A DNA stretch of 64,000 nt from Flammulina velutipes (Eukaryota; Basidiomycota; Agaricomycetes; Agaricales; Physalacriaceae). Below are positions 43,536 through 53,340 of this stretch, in pieces (positions within the stretch are counted from its first letter, which is position 1; every line of letters starts with the position of its first letter). Where the stretch lies: positions 1,612,001-1,676,000 of the forward strand of contig CM022370.1 of the NCBI GenBank assembly GCA_011800155.1, read 5' to 3'. The position numbers and the translations under genes are program-made. A model generated the notes under the pieces. The model saw nothing but the letters and a program-made list of their open reading frames with translations. It did not search any database and was not told the origin of the DNA.

Positions 43536-45389
43536 TTACCGAGTACTGGATGGTGTGTGACCGCTGTACATAGACCCGTGCGGTGCGGATCCCGTCCATG
43601 CCCCATGGCTCGTCGTCCTACTGACGCTCTCAGTTGTCTCCGGCTTTGGTTTCGGTACTACGCCAGAAAGTCCCTTGTAGCCATACGGCCGCCCAAACTC
43701 CCTCAGCATGGCCTGACCCATCAGGCAAACCCAGCCCAGCCCGTCGCCGTTCATACTCTGACCCGGCCAAAAGAGCTCGCCTTCGTCATCCTCAAAATCA
43801 GGCTCATGCTCGTCTCCCACCGACAAGGTCGAATACATCATCCGAGCAAACGTCTTGGGGAAATTCCGCTGAATAATCGGCAGGGTAAGAGTTTGTTGCG
43901 CCGCATTGAACGCTTTAATCGCAGCTCCTTGACTCGACATGTGGTCTTTGAGTGAGCCCACGAGATGAGTTCCGAGAGGCAGCTTGACAGAATTGACGGC
44001 AGCGGCTACATGCGGAGGTATGGTCTTTCCTTTTTGATAGTAGCGGGGAGGGACCATCCGCAAATGCGGTGCGGGTATCGGTGCCGACTGTACCGATGGT
44101 GGTAGAGGAACAGATGAAGCAGCAGGGTTGGGGGTATCGCCATCGCGGTTAGTGGGGGTCGAATTGGCGCTGTTCGTAGGCGCGATGCTCGCTGGGGAGG
44201 GTAACATTTGAGGGGTGCCTTGTTTCTTGAGACCGGCAGCAGAGGGGTTGGCGAGCTGATTCTCTGCCTGCTCTATTGCCGCCAAGATATCGTTACGGCC
44301 GGACTCGATAGTGGTGCCAAGTTGTACATCTAAAGGGTTATGGCTGTAAGCCATTTTGCGGGAATGAATGAATCCTTCAATCATGAAACTGTGGAGAAGA
44401 TTAGAGCCAGTGTGAATGGATAGTATGATAGAAAGCTTACATTAAGCCTAATAAAGCCTTCTCGCCGTCAGTAGACGCTTCTTCGGCTTGCCACTTTGTC
44501 TTGCACCAGGTGAGAAAAGCAGTAGTAGTTGTCCAAGAGTCGACTATGCATGCGCGCTTGCTGTAGTCTTTGGCCCATAGAGCGTATGTAAAGCAGATGA
44601 GAGCATCGACGAGCTCGAGGCGGGCGATGAGTCCTCCATATTTATGGTAGGGGGAATTAGACGGCGGAGGATGTGAAAGTGCGCGATACTCTCTGTGTGA
44701 CGATGGAAAGGTGGACCAGAAGCGTGCATCGCCAGAGTACTTGAGCTGGCGGCCAGCGTTGTAGTAGCGATCGTGTATGCGGTCGAACTGTCTGGGAGAC
44801 GCCCGTCCCTGTTTCGGCCGACGGATGGGCATGATGCTGGAAACGACGTCTGCGGTGGCATCGGTGGGTATCGAGACAGCTTGTGGCGCAGGGGCCAGCG
44901 GCGGAAGATCCTCGCGGACTTCGCCTTCTTCGCTGGGCTCGAGCCTTGTGGCCACGGATGAGCAGCCAGATTTCGAATGTGATGTCTGCGTCGACGACGA
45001 CGACGCTGCTGAATGTGAAGACGGATGGCTGGTACGATTGGAGAATGAGCCGGTTCTAGGCCGCTTGGGGTGCTCATGGGTAAATGTGGAGTCTAGCTTG
45101 CGTTTAGAGCCTGGCACAGGCGACGATGAGCGCGACGCTGGCGGCGACGGCGGGAGATTGGGGATAATAGTCTCATTGAAGTCTGTAAAGGCCTGTGCAG
45201 TCGAGGAAACCGTGAGTCGTGCATATTGGAGCCGATGAGCACGACTGACCTCGAGGTGCCTGAGGAGCTGTTCTCTGCTCCAGGTGCTGAACGACGTCGA
45301 GAAGGGTGAGCTCAACGTTGGCAACGACGAGCAAAGACAAACCGTTTTGTGCGCTGGGAGCGCTGGGAAGTCGATGCAGAGGGCGCCAT
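43536..45389 (-). CDS. Putative nuclear protein with AF4/FMR2-like C-terminal region
   Basis: Starts MAPSASTSQRSQRTKR; a 56-nt intron joins it to TWSREQLLRHLE and a second intron to AFTDFNETIIPNLPPSPP. A Ser/Pro/Lys-rich disordered region with possible nuclear signals follows (GSKRKLDS, HPKRPRTGS). The ordered part runs DRIHDRYYNAGRQLKYSGDA, RLELVDALICFTYALWAKDY and, after an intron, LLGLIFMIEGFIHSRKMAYS. After a Pro/Ser linker it has PPHVAAAVNSVKLPLGTHLV and a long helix, GAAIKAFNAAQQTL. This order (YY-A-LK start, helical hairpins, disordered loop, final helices) resembles the C-terminal homology domain of AF4/FMR2 elongation scaffolds. The similarity is my reading of pattern only and needs a profile search. 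The gene may extend to 43185. Confidence 0.6.
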
Positions 45390-45845
45390 GTTGGTGGTAA
45401 GACCCAAAGTGCAAGTGGCAGAGTGTGACACGCCGTGACGGTTCCTAGCAAGCCAGAGTCACGCAAAACCCTTGACAAGCTGTATGCTGTATCTGTACGC
45501 AGTGCTGTTTCCTTGCTGTGGTTTCCTTGTCTCTCTGTTCTCTTTACAGTCGTCCAAAGGACAACCAAGGGCGTTATTCAGCCTTATTCATGGTCAGTCA
45601 TCTCCGCCTCCGCATCCCTGCAAGAATGGTAATTGTGTTAATTCTTCCTCTTGTTCTCACACTTATTGTTCCCCTCCTATGCAGGCTCCTGTGGTTGCCT
45701 CCGCATCGCTACGACCGCCACATCCCGAATCCTGTGTCGCTCGCTACGGGCGATTTCCATCTTGTTTCAACGAATAAAATGACCATCTAATCTTATCTAC
45801 CTTTCGATCAGGAACGGCCCGCCGGAATGAACGTTTTCTCCTATA
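45390..45845. other. Spacer upstream of the AF4-like gene
   Basis: 456 bp between the AF4-like start codon and the left end of the inverted-repeat element; the promoter of the AF4-like gene should lie here. The segment around 45480-45700 is T- and C-rich on the plus strand. I see no coding exon. Confidence 0.5.
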
Positions 45846-46191
45846 CTATCCTATGCCCGGGTATGGTTTTTCACCCTGATGTGGTTATTTAATTAGTGTA
45901 GCCTCAACGAGTACTGATATTGACTTCGGTCTTTTTGCGAAATCAAAGTACTATTACTGCTCTATAACAAGTTCAAATATCTAAGGAAACGGAGGAGATG
46001 AAGCTCTTCCAGCGCGCGATGAAGGTGATCATGGATTGATGGGGCACCTTTCCAGCTTTATATCTTGGGAACGACGCCCGGTAAAAATCTGGGACTCTCA
46101 GTACCGATAGAAGATATGTATAGAATGGTACTTCATTCGTAATATGAAGGGAAAACCTGCGGATGAGCTAGGTAGACACTAAAAGGTGCTC
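45846..46191 (+). repeat. Left arm of the inverted-repeat element
   Basis: 346 bp, complementary to 46492-46838. It starts CTATCCTATGCC at the TA target and ends GGTGCTC at the central spacer. Confidence 0.88.
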
Positions 46192-46491
46192 GAAGAGCCG
46201 CTTGGTCACACTGTGTCACGAATTGCCGTTTGCGTCAGTGATGCTACTGATGCCGCAATCGGGCAGGAGGACCTTCGACACAAAGATCAGCAGTAATTGC
46301 TATTATTTTGCATGGGAATTAATGATATTCGTTAAGATAAGCATGAGGTACAAAAAATGGTAGCAACAGTAAGATTTTGAACGAAGTCGACGAGCCAATG
46401 ATAGGGCAAAATCACTGACATCACACGTTATGCCGCAGTGGCTGTTTGCCGGAGTTCGGCATTTCAGGGTTTGTCACGCTGAGACACATTT

Positions 46492-46838
46492 GAGCACCTT
46501 TTAAGTGTCTACCTAGCTCATCCGCAGGTTTTCCCTTCATATTACGAATGAAGTACCATTCTATACATATCTTCTATCGGTACTGAGAGTCCCAGATTTT
46601 TACCGGGCGTCGTTCCCAAGATATAAAGCTGGAAAGGTGCCCCATCAATCCATGATCACCTTCATCGCGCGCTGGAAGAGCTTCATCTCCTCCGTTTCCT
46701 TAGATATTTGAACTTGTTATAGAGCAGTAATAGTACTTTGATTTCGCAAAAAGACCGAAGTCAATATCAGTACTCGTTGAGGCTACACTAATTAAATAAC
46801 CACATCAGGGTGAAAAACCATACCCGGGCATAGGATAG
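46492..46838 (-). repeat. Right arm of the inverted-repeat element
   Basis: 347 bp, complementary to 45846-46191. It differs by one extra T in the ACTTAAAAGG segment near its inner end. Confidence 0.88.
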
Positions 46839-48148
46839 TAGCAAGTGGAATACCTTCGGGAGCCACCTGTTCTACCACATGCATTCATTTTCCCAAACAT
46901 CTCGCTCTCCGACGTTCCATTCGATGATACACACCGTCTTGCACCACATGCGTCTCCGGTCACAATCTCGACGTCTAGAATGGAGATACACCAGCTCATC
47001 ATGGATTTCGCCTGCCTCGTCGGATCACCGCAATCTAGTATTGTCCTCCTCCACATAGCTCTGCCGTCTTACGTCGAATGTCCTCAACTTGGAGCCTCGA
47101 CGAGCGGGCCGTCCGAGACCGACACTGTCTTTTGGCCTGGTCTGTGCGAGAGCTCTTACTGCCGTTATAGGTACCGACGACACTCAGAGTCCATCACTCT
47201 TGACATATGTCTACATGTTCTATCTTGTTTTATCATCAAGTAGACCATACTACCTGCTACAGCTGACGGTTATCCCATCCCGCCTTTGTGAACTCCCGCA
47301 ACACACCGATGGAACTGCGGTACTGACTCCGCCTTCTACACTAGCTATACTTGTTTGATATCGGCACTCCATTTATCGTCCCTCCGGTCTACATTTGCAA
47401 GCAACTCTTTAATTACCCTTGACCCTCACGCTGCCCAGAGTATCCATTAAGACACATGCTATCAGGATTCTGAGCTATCGCCAGATTAAAGATCCTCCCA
47501 AACAGCCATAACAACCTCCTCGCACTTGACAACACCGACGACGATCTGTAACATCCCGCGGGGTTTCGAGGCGATGCTACCGGCGCTTCGTTAGCTAGGC
47601 GATGGCTGCCGCCACCAGCGACGTCGTCATCTCATCACCTCGACAGTCTCGCACGGTAATACCATTACTTCCGAGTCGTCCGCCCCGCAGAAGTCCCGAG
47701 TGCTTACGTCTGACATTCGATCCGCCTAGGCTGGAACACATGAGATGAAAACTGTAACACTGAAAAGACCACTGGTTCTTCGAAGCTGGATGAGTCCTCA
47801 AGCATACCCTTCAACTTCTGTTGATCTTTCTCTGACCATCACGAAAAGCGGAAGCAAAACCCGCAAAACAGCGATCTCTTCTACGATCACGTGATCTAAT
47901 TAAGATGCGACGCGACAAATGACATCGCGTCTCCTCATATTTGACAGCGTTGAATAGAAGAAAAGTGTATGCGTTCCGCAAGAAAAGTCTAGTAATACGT
48001 GTACAGATTGGAATATGACAAGAAACAGGTATACAACACAGGCGACGTACAGGTAACCAAAAAAGCGAGATAGCAACAGACATTAATACAGAATAAGATA
48101 GAAAATGAAACACGTCCAAAACGGTGGAGCGTAGAGGTAGCGCAAGGT
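46839..48148. other. Intergenic region, 1.3 kb
   Basis: Lies right of the inverted-repeat element and left of the 3' end of the gene at 48149. Short frames occur (for example 46845-47243 plus and 46805-47056 minus), but the latter runs into the element arm and neither shows a domain or splice structure. The right end should hold the 3' UTR of the downstream gene. I found no RNA gene or second element. Confidence 0.45.
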
Positions 48149-49427
48149 CTACTTCTGTGCTGCCCGTATTCTTCTCGCTCTCGCGGGAGGCTTTGCGGAG
48201 GCTGCCTTGATAGCAGTCATACTCGGCGCCACCGCATCCTCTTCAACCTCCAGCGGCGTCCTAGACGCCCTGGGTCTGACCGTGCGATATGATTGGGAAG
48301 TTTTCGCTTCAGAAGGAGAAGAACGCTTCTTGGCTGAACGAGTGCTCCGGCGTGGCGCTTCGTCGCAGACCTCTATCAAGAGCTCCTTCTCATTCTGCGG
48401 CGACGGGGTAGTTTCGACAGCAGTTGTGACAGATACAGACCTGTCAGAGCCAACAATTGTGCCAGATGTTTGTGAGTTGGAACGCTGACGGAGGGGACGA
48501 ATAGTGGATATGGACGGTAGAGAGTCTGCAGGGGATGTCGACGCGGATGATGTCAGAGTGGAAAAGGCGGATGGTGTACTACGCGTTACGCGTATTGGCG
48601 GAGGAGACGGGGACGACACTTGGCGAGGGGTAGTCTGTGCTGCGCTCGAAGAAGCGACGGCCTTGCGTTTGGGCTGAGTGCGTGCACGCTTGGCGGGGGG
48701 TGGGATGTCCTCTTGAGGATCACCGGAAGACGCTACAGTAGCAGGGGATTCAGTAGCAGCAGCGCGATTTCTCCTTCGCGTTGTTGGGCCAGGTGGCGCT
48801 TGAGAGGGTTTCTGTGCGAGACGAGAGTACCACGGCTTCGACTCGATGAGCGTGTGCCATCCTCGGGTATGATAGAGCATAATGAAGTCCTCTTCCCAGA
48901 CATATGTTCCAGTGTAGTGGATAGCTCGAGGTCGTGCCGCTACAATTCAGAATGAGACATGGCGTCAACATAACCCGGACGGACAACTCACCACAATGCT
49001 TCTTGCACATCTCCTGGGTTCTCTGCCTCTCCTTGTCATTCCAGAAGACCCAATGGGCGGCCTGCGTAGGGTGAATTGCAACTTGCAACGCCGCGAGGAC
49101 AACGACGTTCTTGTTCAGATTTGGCGTGGCTGGCAGCGCCCAGTGCTCGTTCATGTATGCGATGAGCGCGTGGACGACTGGAGCGTCGACTGAGAGCAGG
49201 TAGCGGTCTCCAATGCGATAAACGCCCTTGTCAGAGGTGCGTTGGGGAACGGTTTGGGCGAGTGTGGCGGAAGTGCTAGCGGCGGAAGATGGAAGAGGCG
49301 CTTGGATGGGAGGGATATCGGAGGTTCGTTTTCGCTTGTTGGTAGGAAGGGGTTCGCTGCGAGCGTCAGAGAGCGAATGGATAGGCGTCCAGTACGAGGG
49401 CATTGTGTAGCACGTCGAGCTCGACAT
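48149..49427 (-). CDS. Hypothetical protein, probably nuclear
   Basis: Two exons. It starts MSSSTCYTMPSYW (49427; the inner ATG at 49403 is an alternative). A basic N-terminal patch, NKRKRTSDIP, precedes a compact domain of about 130 residues: GVYRIGDRYLLSVDAPVVHA, LIAYMNEHWALPATPNLNKN, VVLAALQVAIHPTQAAHWVF and, after an intron (GTGAGT donor, TTGTAG acceptor), IHYTGTYVWEEDFIMLYHTR and GWHTLIESKPWYSRLAQKP. The rest is Ser/Pro/Arg-rich disorder with several basic motifs (TRRRNRAAA, AKRARTQPKRKAVA, RSTRSAKKR) and a basic C-terminus, ARARRIRAAQK. Nuclear location and nucleic-acid or chromatin binding are inferred from composition. I do not recognise the ordered domain. Confidence 0.7.
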
Positions 49428-49988
49428 TGTGCGGTTGGATGTAGATCGCGACTTTGAAATGCGAATGTTCAAGGCGGAAATGAGTCGTTGTCGTCGTCGC
49501 AGACGCAGACACGGTTGACGGATGGGAGGGATGCGCAGAACAGCCGCGATGGAGGAGTTAAATAGAAAGCGTGCATCAATGCCACGGAGCTTAATGGGTC
49601 AAAGACACCGTGGGAATATGCCTGGGACAAAGGCCACTCGCTTGGGCCTTTGTTCTCTCTCTCGTAGTCAGGCATACTGCCTTGTTCTTTTATTATTCTA
49701 TACGTTATTATGTTTTTCACTGGTCTTTCTATTCACCTCGACGCGAGATGTGAATGATAGATCGGATTGCAGATTGTGATCATTGGCAGGCACAATTGCT
49801 GCTTCACGGAAACATTGACAATGCAAGGTCGTTCTCCAGCCTAGATTGCAAGCATTCTCAATCCCTCGGCATGTTCAACGTGTAGGTCGTCAGGATAGGG
49901 TCAAGATGAACGGACAGGTAATACACACAATATCATACACACACATCAGTAGATAACACATAAATGAAAGCATAAACAAGTACTTGGC
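49428..49988. other. Intergenic region, 561 bp
   Basis: Promoter of the gene at 48149-49427 and 3' region of the F-box gene, both on the minus strand. An ACACA-rich tract near 49921-49961 is the only visible low-complexity feature. Confidence 0.5.
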
Positions 49989-51594
49989 TCACACATCGAA
50001 GCGCCGAATAACCAGTCCATCCGTACCAGCCGTCACGATTCTACGCTCATCGAACACCAGAGCATGTTTCCCATCCACATTCCCGGATGGCTCGCACACT
50101 TCCGCCCCCGTACCCGCTTCTAAATCCCACACCCACACACTCCCATTCCTCCCAAGACTGACGCATCGCCCATCGGCCAGCGCCAACGACGACACTGGGC
50201 CCGTCTGGCCGTGTAGACTACGCACAAAGGTCAATCTGGGCATTGCCGACGCCACAGATGCTGCTGATGGGAGCGATAGGCGATACAATTGCAGGGTCAT
50301 TGGTGAGTACATTGCCGACGCCACATGCGAAGAAGTAGACGATGACGGAAGGAGAGGTTCGTCTGGTGCCAGGACGACCCATTTTCCGTCCGTCTGCGTA
50401 TCAGCTACTGCGAGGACCTTGCGATCCCACTGCTCCCTGAGAGCCAATAGTTTACGCTCGTCTATAAATCCCGGTGGAATATCGATAGAGCGGATGGTAC
50501 GGGAGGTCAAGACAGTTAGCGGGGGATCCACTGGGCCCAGCATGGACGAACGAGTGACACTAGGCTCATAACCGGAAATGATAAGCTCTGTGGCGCCCAC
50601 AGTCCAGTGGTGAGGATAGACATGGACAGCATAGGAGACAACCAATTTGTAGGTAGACGGGGTAGGCGTAGAAAGGACTAGTGATGCCGGAGGATATGAT
50701 GTGAAGGACGACAGTGTCTGGGTAAGAGTGACGTTTGTCGAAGAGACGTCGTAAATAGAGAGACTAAAGTCTTCTGACAGCGTTATCATAAGAGGATGGT
50801 GGTATGAAGCCCGGATAATAGTGGAGGGACGCCTCGGGACAAAGGTCAGTTCGGCAGTGGATGCACTTGGATGATTGTGGTCCACATTGAATACAGTGAA
50901 TTCACCGGTCGAGAGAAAGGCGGCAAAGCGAATGTCGCCGGACACTGGGGAGGACTGGTCCAGGCATAAGGTGGTGATATTCGCTGTAATGTCCCGGCGA
51001 GAAGATGGACAAGAAAGGACGTGGGATGCACCAGACGAGGCCTGTAGATGGATTGTCGGAATCCTGTGAGCTGCGATGATAGTGAGCGGTCCGGCGAGCA
51101 GAACATGCATTCTGTCGTTGGTATTGAAGGGACTATGCTCGACAGAACAACGGCCTTTGTACGTTGTAAATTGGGAACGTCTGTGGAAGATCCAGCAGCA
51201 TACCTGTCCGCCAATTCCAACTTATGCGAAACATCCACTTCCAGTCCTTGTAATCTTCATGTCGCGCTCTCCCAGGCAACGAGCGGACCTCGCGCCCGTC
51301 TGCACGGCCAATGAACCCCCTGGCTCCTCGTAGCCGTGGACGACCAAAGATGCGCAGGTAGATTCCCTTCCATAGCTCGTTGTCTGCAGCAAGCCGGGCC
51401 CAGCTCCTGCTCGTAGCCTGCGTTGCGCACAGGTCGACCCACGAGAGATGGGAAAAGACGCAGAGCAGGAGCTCGTCGTAGAACGCGGACTCGAACGTCG
51501 TGCTGGACAGCGTCGAGGCATGGAATCCGCCCGCAGTGTGCAGGCGCTTTGGCGGTGGTAACGGCGCAGGAGATAATCTGTGTTTTGACGGCAT
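49989..51594 (-). CDS. F-box protein with beta-propeller-like C-terminus
   Basis: A probable substrate adaptor of an SCF ubiquitin ligase. Exon 1 starts MPSKHRLSPAPLPPPKRL. The F-box spans about residues 35-80: FYDELLLCVFSHLSWVDLCA, TSRSWARLAADNELWKGIY. After KDWKWMFRISWNWRTG an intron joins RCSVEHSPFNTNDRMHVLLA and a 370-residue region of regularly spaced beta strands (IRFAAFLSTGEFTVFNVDHN, HPLMITLSEDFSLSIYD). Its last blades are recognisably WD-like: SSLALADGRCVSLGRNGSVW, VWDLE, then RRIVTAGTDGLVIRRFDV. Substrate unknown. The start codon is 33 bp from that of the divergent WDR83 gene. Confidence 0.88.
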
Positions 51595-51627
51595 GGTGGA
51601 TCGAAACCAAGCCTGACTCTGACTGTC

Positions 51628-52798
51628 ATGGCTCCCTCTCGAGGCTCGCTGCCTCGCTCGCTGCACGTCGCGTTGGGCAGCCACAAAGGCGCCGTCAACG
51701 TCGCGCGCTACTCCAAGGGCACTGCAAGTTATATTCTCACTGGCGGTCAGGATCGCAGCATTCGACTCTGGAATGCAAACTTGGGCACAGAAATCAAGTC
51801 CTTCAACTCTCATGGCTACGAAGTGCTCTCAATAAGCGTGTGCGCTCTATGCTGGTTATTCGCTGTGGTTTCTAAACTACCAACAGAGCCCATGATAATG
51901 CAAAATTCGCCTCATCAGGCGGGGACCGCACTGTCTTTGTGTGGGACGTTGCTACCGGAGTAACAACTCGGCGAATATCAGGACATATGGGAAAAATACA
52001 CGTCGTAGAGTTCAACGAGGACGCGAGCGTTCTTGCCAGCGGTGAGTCTTGAGATTTGCGCATTTCTCTATCTAACCTCCGCCAGGCTCTTTCGATTCTA
52101 CTGTACGCCTTTGGGACCTCCGGTGGGTGATAAACGTCTACTGGGCGATGTCCTTGACTGAATGTGTATAGTGCTCAGACGCGACAGGCCATTCAAATAT
52201 TGGACGACGCCCGAGATGCAGTACAGACCATTTCCATCAGCTCTACGACGATTCTAACGGGGTCAATTGACGGACATGTCCGTACCTATGACCTGCGCAA
52301 AGGAGAGCTGCGATCCGACTATATTGGCCGTAAGGATGTGCACCATCTTGAAGAGTTATAGGCTGATAGACGGTCGACAGAATCCGTAACAAACGTTGTT
52401 CCAACCCAGGATGGACAGACCTTTCTTGTCACTTGCCTTGATTCGAGTTTGCGACTGATGGACGCGTCCACTGGGAAGATGCTTAATAAATTCGTGGGGC
52501 ACAAGAACGATTCATATCGGATACGAGGGTGTTTTGGACTGGACGAGTCGAACGTTGTGTGCGGTGACGAGAACGGAAAAGTATGGGAATGGGATTTGCT
52601 AGATGTGCGTTGCCAGTTGTCCCTTTGTATAATTGACGCGAGCTCGGTACCCAGGCCAATCTTATGCAGCCACACCCTCCACCGAAAGCGCACGACAAGG
52701 TGATTACATGGACAGAGCAACATCCCACAAACGCGGGAGAGATGATCACAGCTAGCGCAGATGGAACATGTAAAGTGTGGCGGCATCCCGAATCATGA
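51628..52798 (+). CDS. WDR83: WD-repeat protein 83 (MORG1) homologue
   Basis: A seven-bladed WD40 scaffold; family members associate with spliceosomes and with MAP-kinase modules. It starts MAPSRGSLPRSLHVALGSHK. Repeats in order: GAVNVARYSKGTASYILTGG, QDRSIRLWN; EVLSISAHDNAKFASSGGD, RTVFVWD; GKIHVVEFNEDASVLASGSF, DSTVRLWDL; VQTISISSTTILTGSIDGH, VRTYDLR; TNVVPTQDGQTFLVTCLDSS, LRLMD; CFGLDESNVVCGDENGKVWE, WDLLD; and finally EMITASADGTCKVWRHPES. Introns of about 50 nt separate blades. The length, about 310 residues, is normal. The gene is head-to-head with the F-box gene and tail-to-tail with LSM2, with 34 bp between stop codons. Confidence 0.92.
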
Positions 52799-52832
52799 TA
52801 TGTCCTGTAATAATACAGTGGGGGAGAGGAGT

Positions 52833-53305
52833 CTATCGTTTGACCTGGTTTTGCGCCTCTGTGGCCAAGTCAGATATGTATAATATGGGATTAGAGACCC
52901 ACCTCTGCGCGTGGCGTCCTCCAGCAGCTGTGTATCGACGTGTTCTGCTGGTAGCTGTACATAGCGGACGACGGATCCACGGATAAAGCAATTTTTGACC
53001 GCCATCTGCTTGATATGAGATTATTAGAGTGCAGAACGAAGGGCGACGCACCATGTGTGGATGCCGCGATGCATCGAGTACCTGTATGTTGTCCAGACGA
53101 ATGTTCAAGAACCTGGCGACGGTGAGAGCGAGAAAAGGAGACGCTTGTGCACGCACTGGTCGACCGATTTGAGCACGCCTGTTATTGAGAGGTCATTTTT
53201 GAGTTCTACGGTGACTTGTTGGTCGGTGAGCGTCTTGAATACGGAAAAAATGAGCTGGAAAAGACGTTAAACGAGGCGGCGACAAAAGGCAGATGTGCTT
53301 GCCAT
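52833..53305 (-). CDS. LSM2: U6 snRNA-associated Sm-like protein LSm2
   Basis: A subunit of the Lsm2-8 ring on U6 snRNA and the Lsm1-7 ring in mRNA decay. The first exon is only the ATG (53305-53303). A 48-nt intron beginning GCAAGC (GC-AG type, acceptor TTCCAG) follows, then LIFSVFKTLTDQQVTVELKN, DLSITGVLKSVDQ. Another intron leads to FLNIRLDNIQVLDASRHPHM (Sm1 end), then after an intron VKNCFIRGSVVRYVQLPAEH (Sm2) and VDTQLLEDATRRE, ending QNQVKR. This matches LSm2 across its length; the protein is about 95 residues. The gene sits between WDR83 (stop 52798) and the Zn2Cys6 gene (start 53341), with 34-35 bp on either side. The start exon is inferred, as no other in-frame ATG fits. Confidence 0.92.
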
Positions 53306-53340
53306 GGTGGTCAGTGGTTATGTAACGGTGTTGCTCTTGG

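Larger units (their letters stand above)
45846..46838. mobile_element. Foldback/MITE-like element with ~346-bp inverted arms
   Basis: A 993-bp unit. The left arm (45846-46191) and right arm (46492-46838) are inverted copies; comparing them base by base I see a single 1-nt indel near the inner end and no substitutions. The outer ends read CTATCCTATGCCCGGG and its complement. TA dinucleotides immediately flank both ends (45844-45845 and 46839-46840), which fits a TA target-site duplication of the Tc1/mariner type. The 300-bp centre has no open frame, so the element is non-autonomous. The near identity of the arms implies recent insertion or arm-to-arm gene conversion. An assembly artefact is possible but less likely, given the unrelated centre and the flanking TA. 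Confidence 0.82.

Noticed and set aside
46805..47243. Short frames on both strands beside the inverted-repeat element
   Set aside because: The minus-strand frame runs into the element arm, and neither has a domain or intron structure. I could not link them to a transposase.
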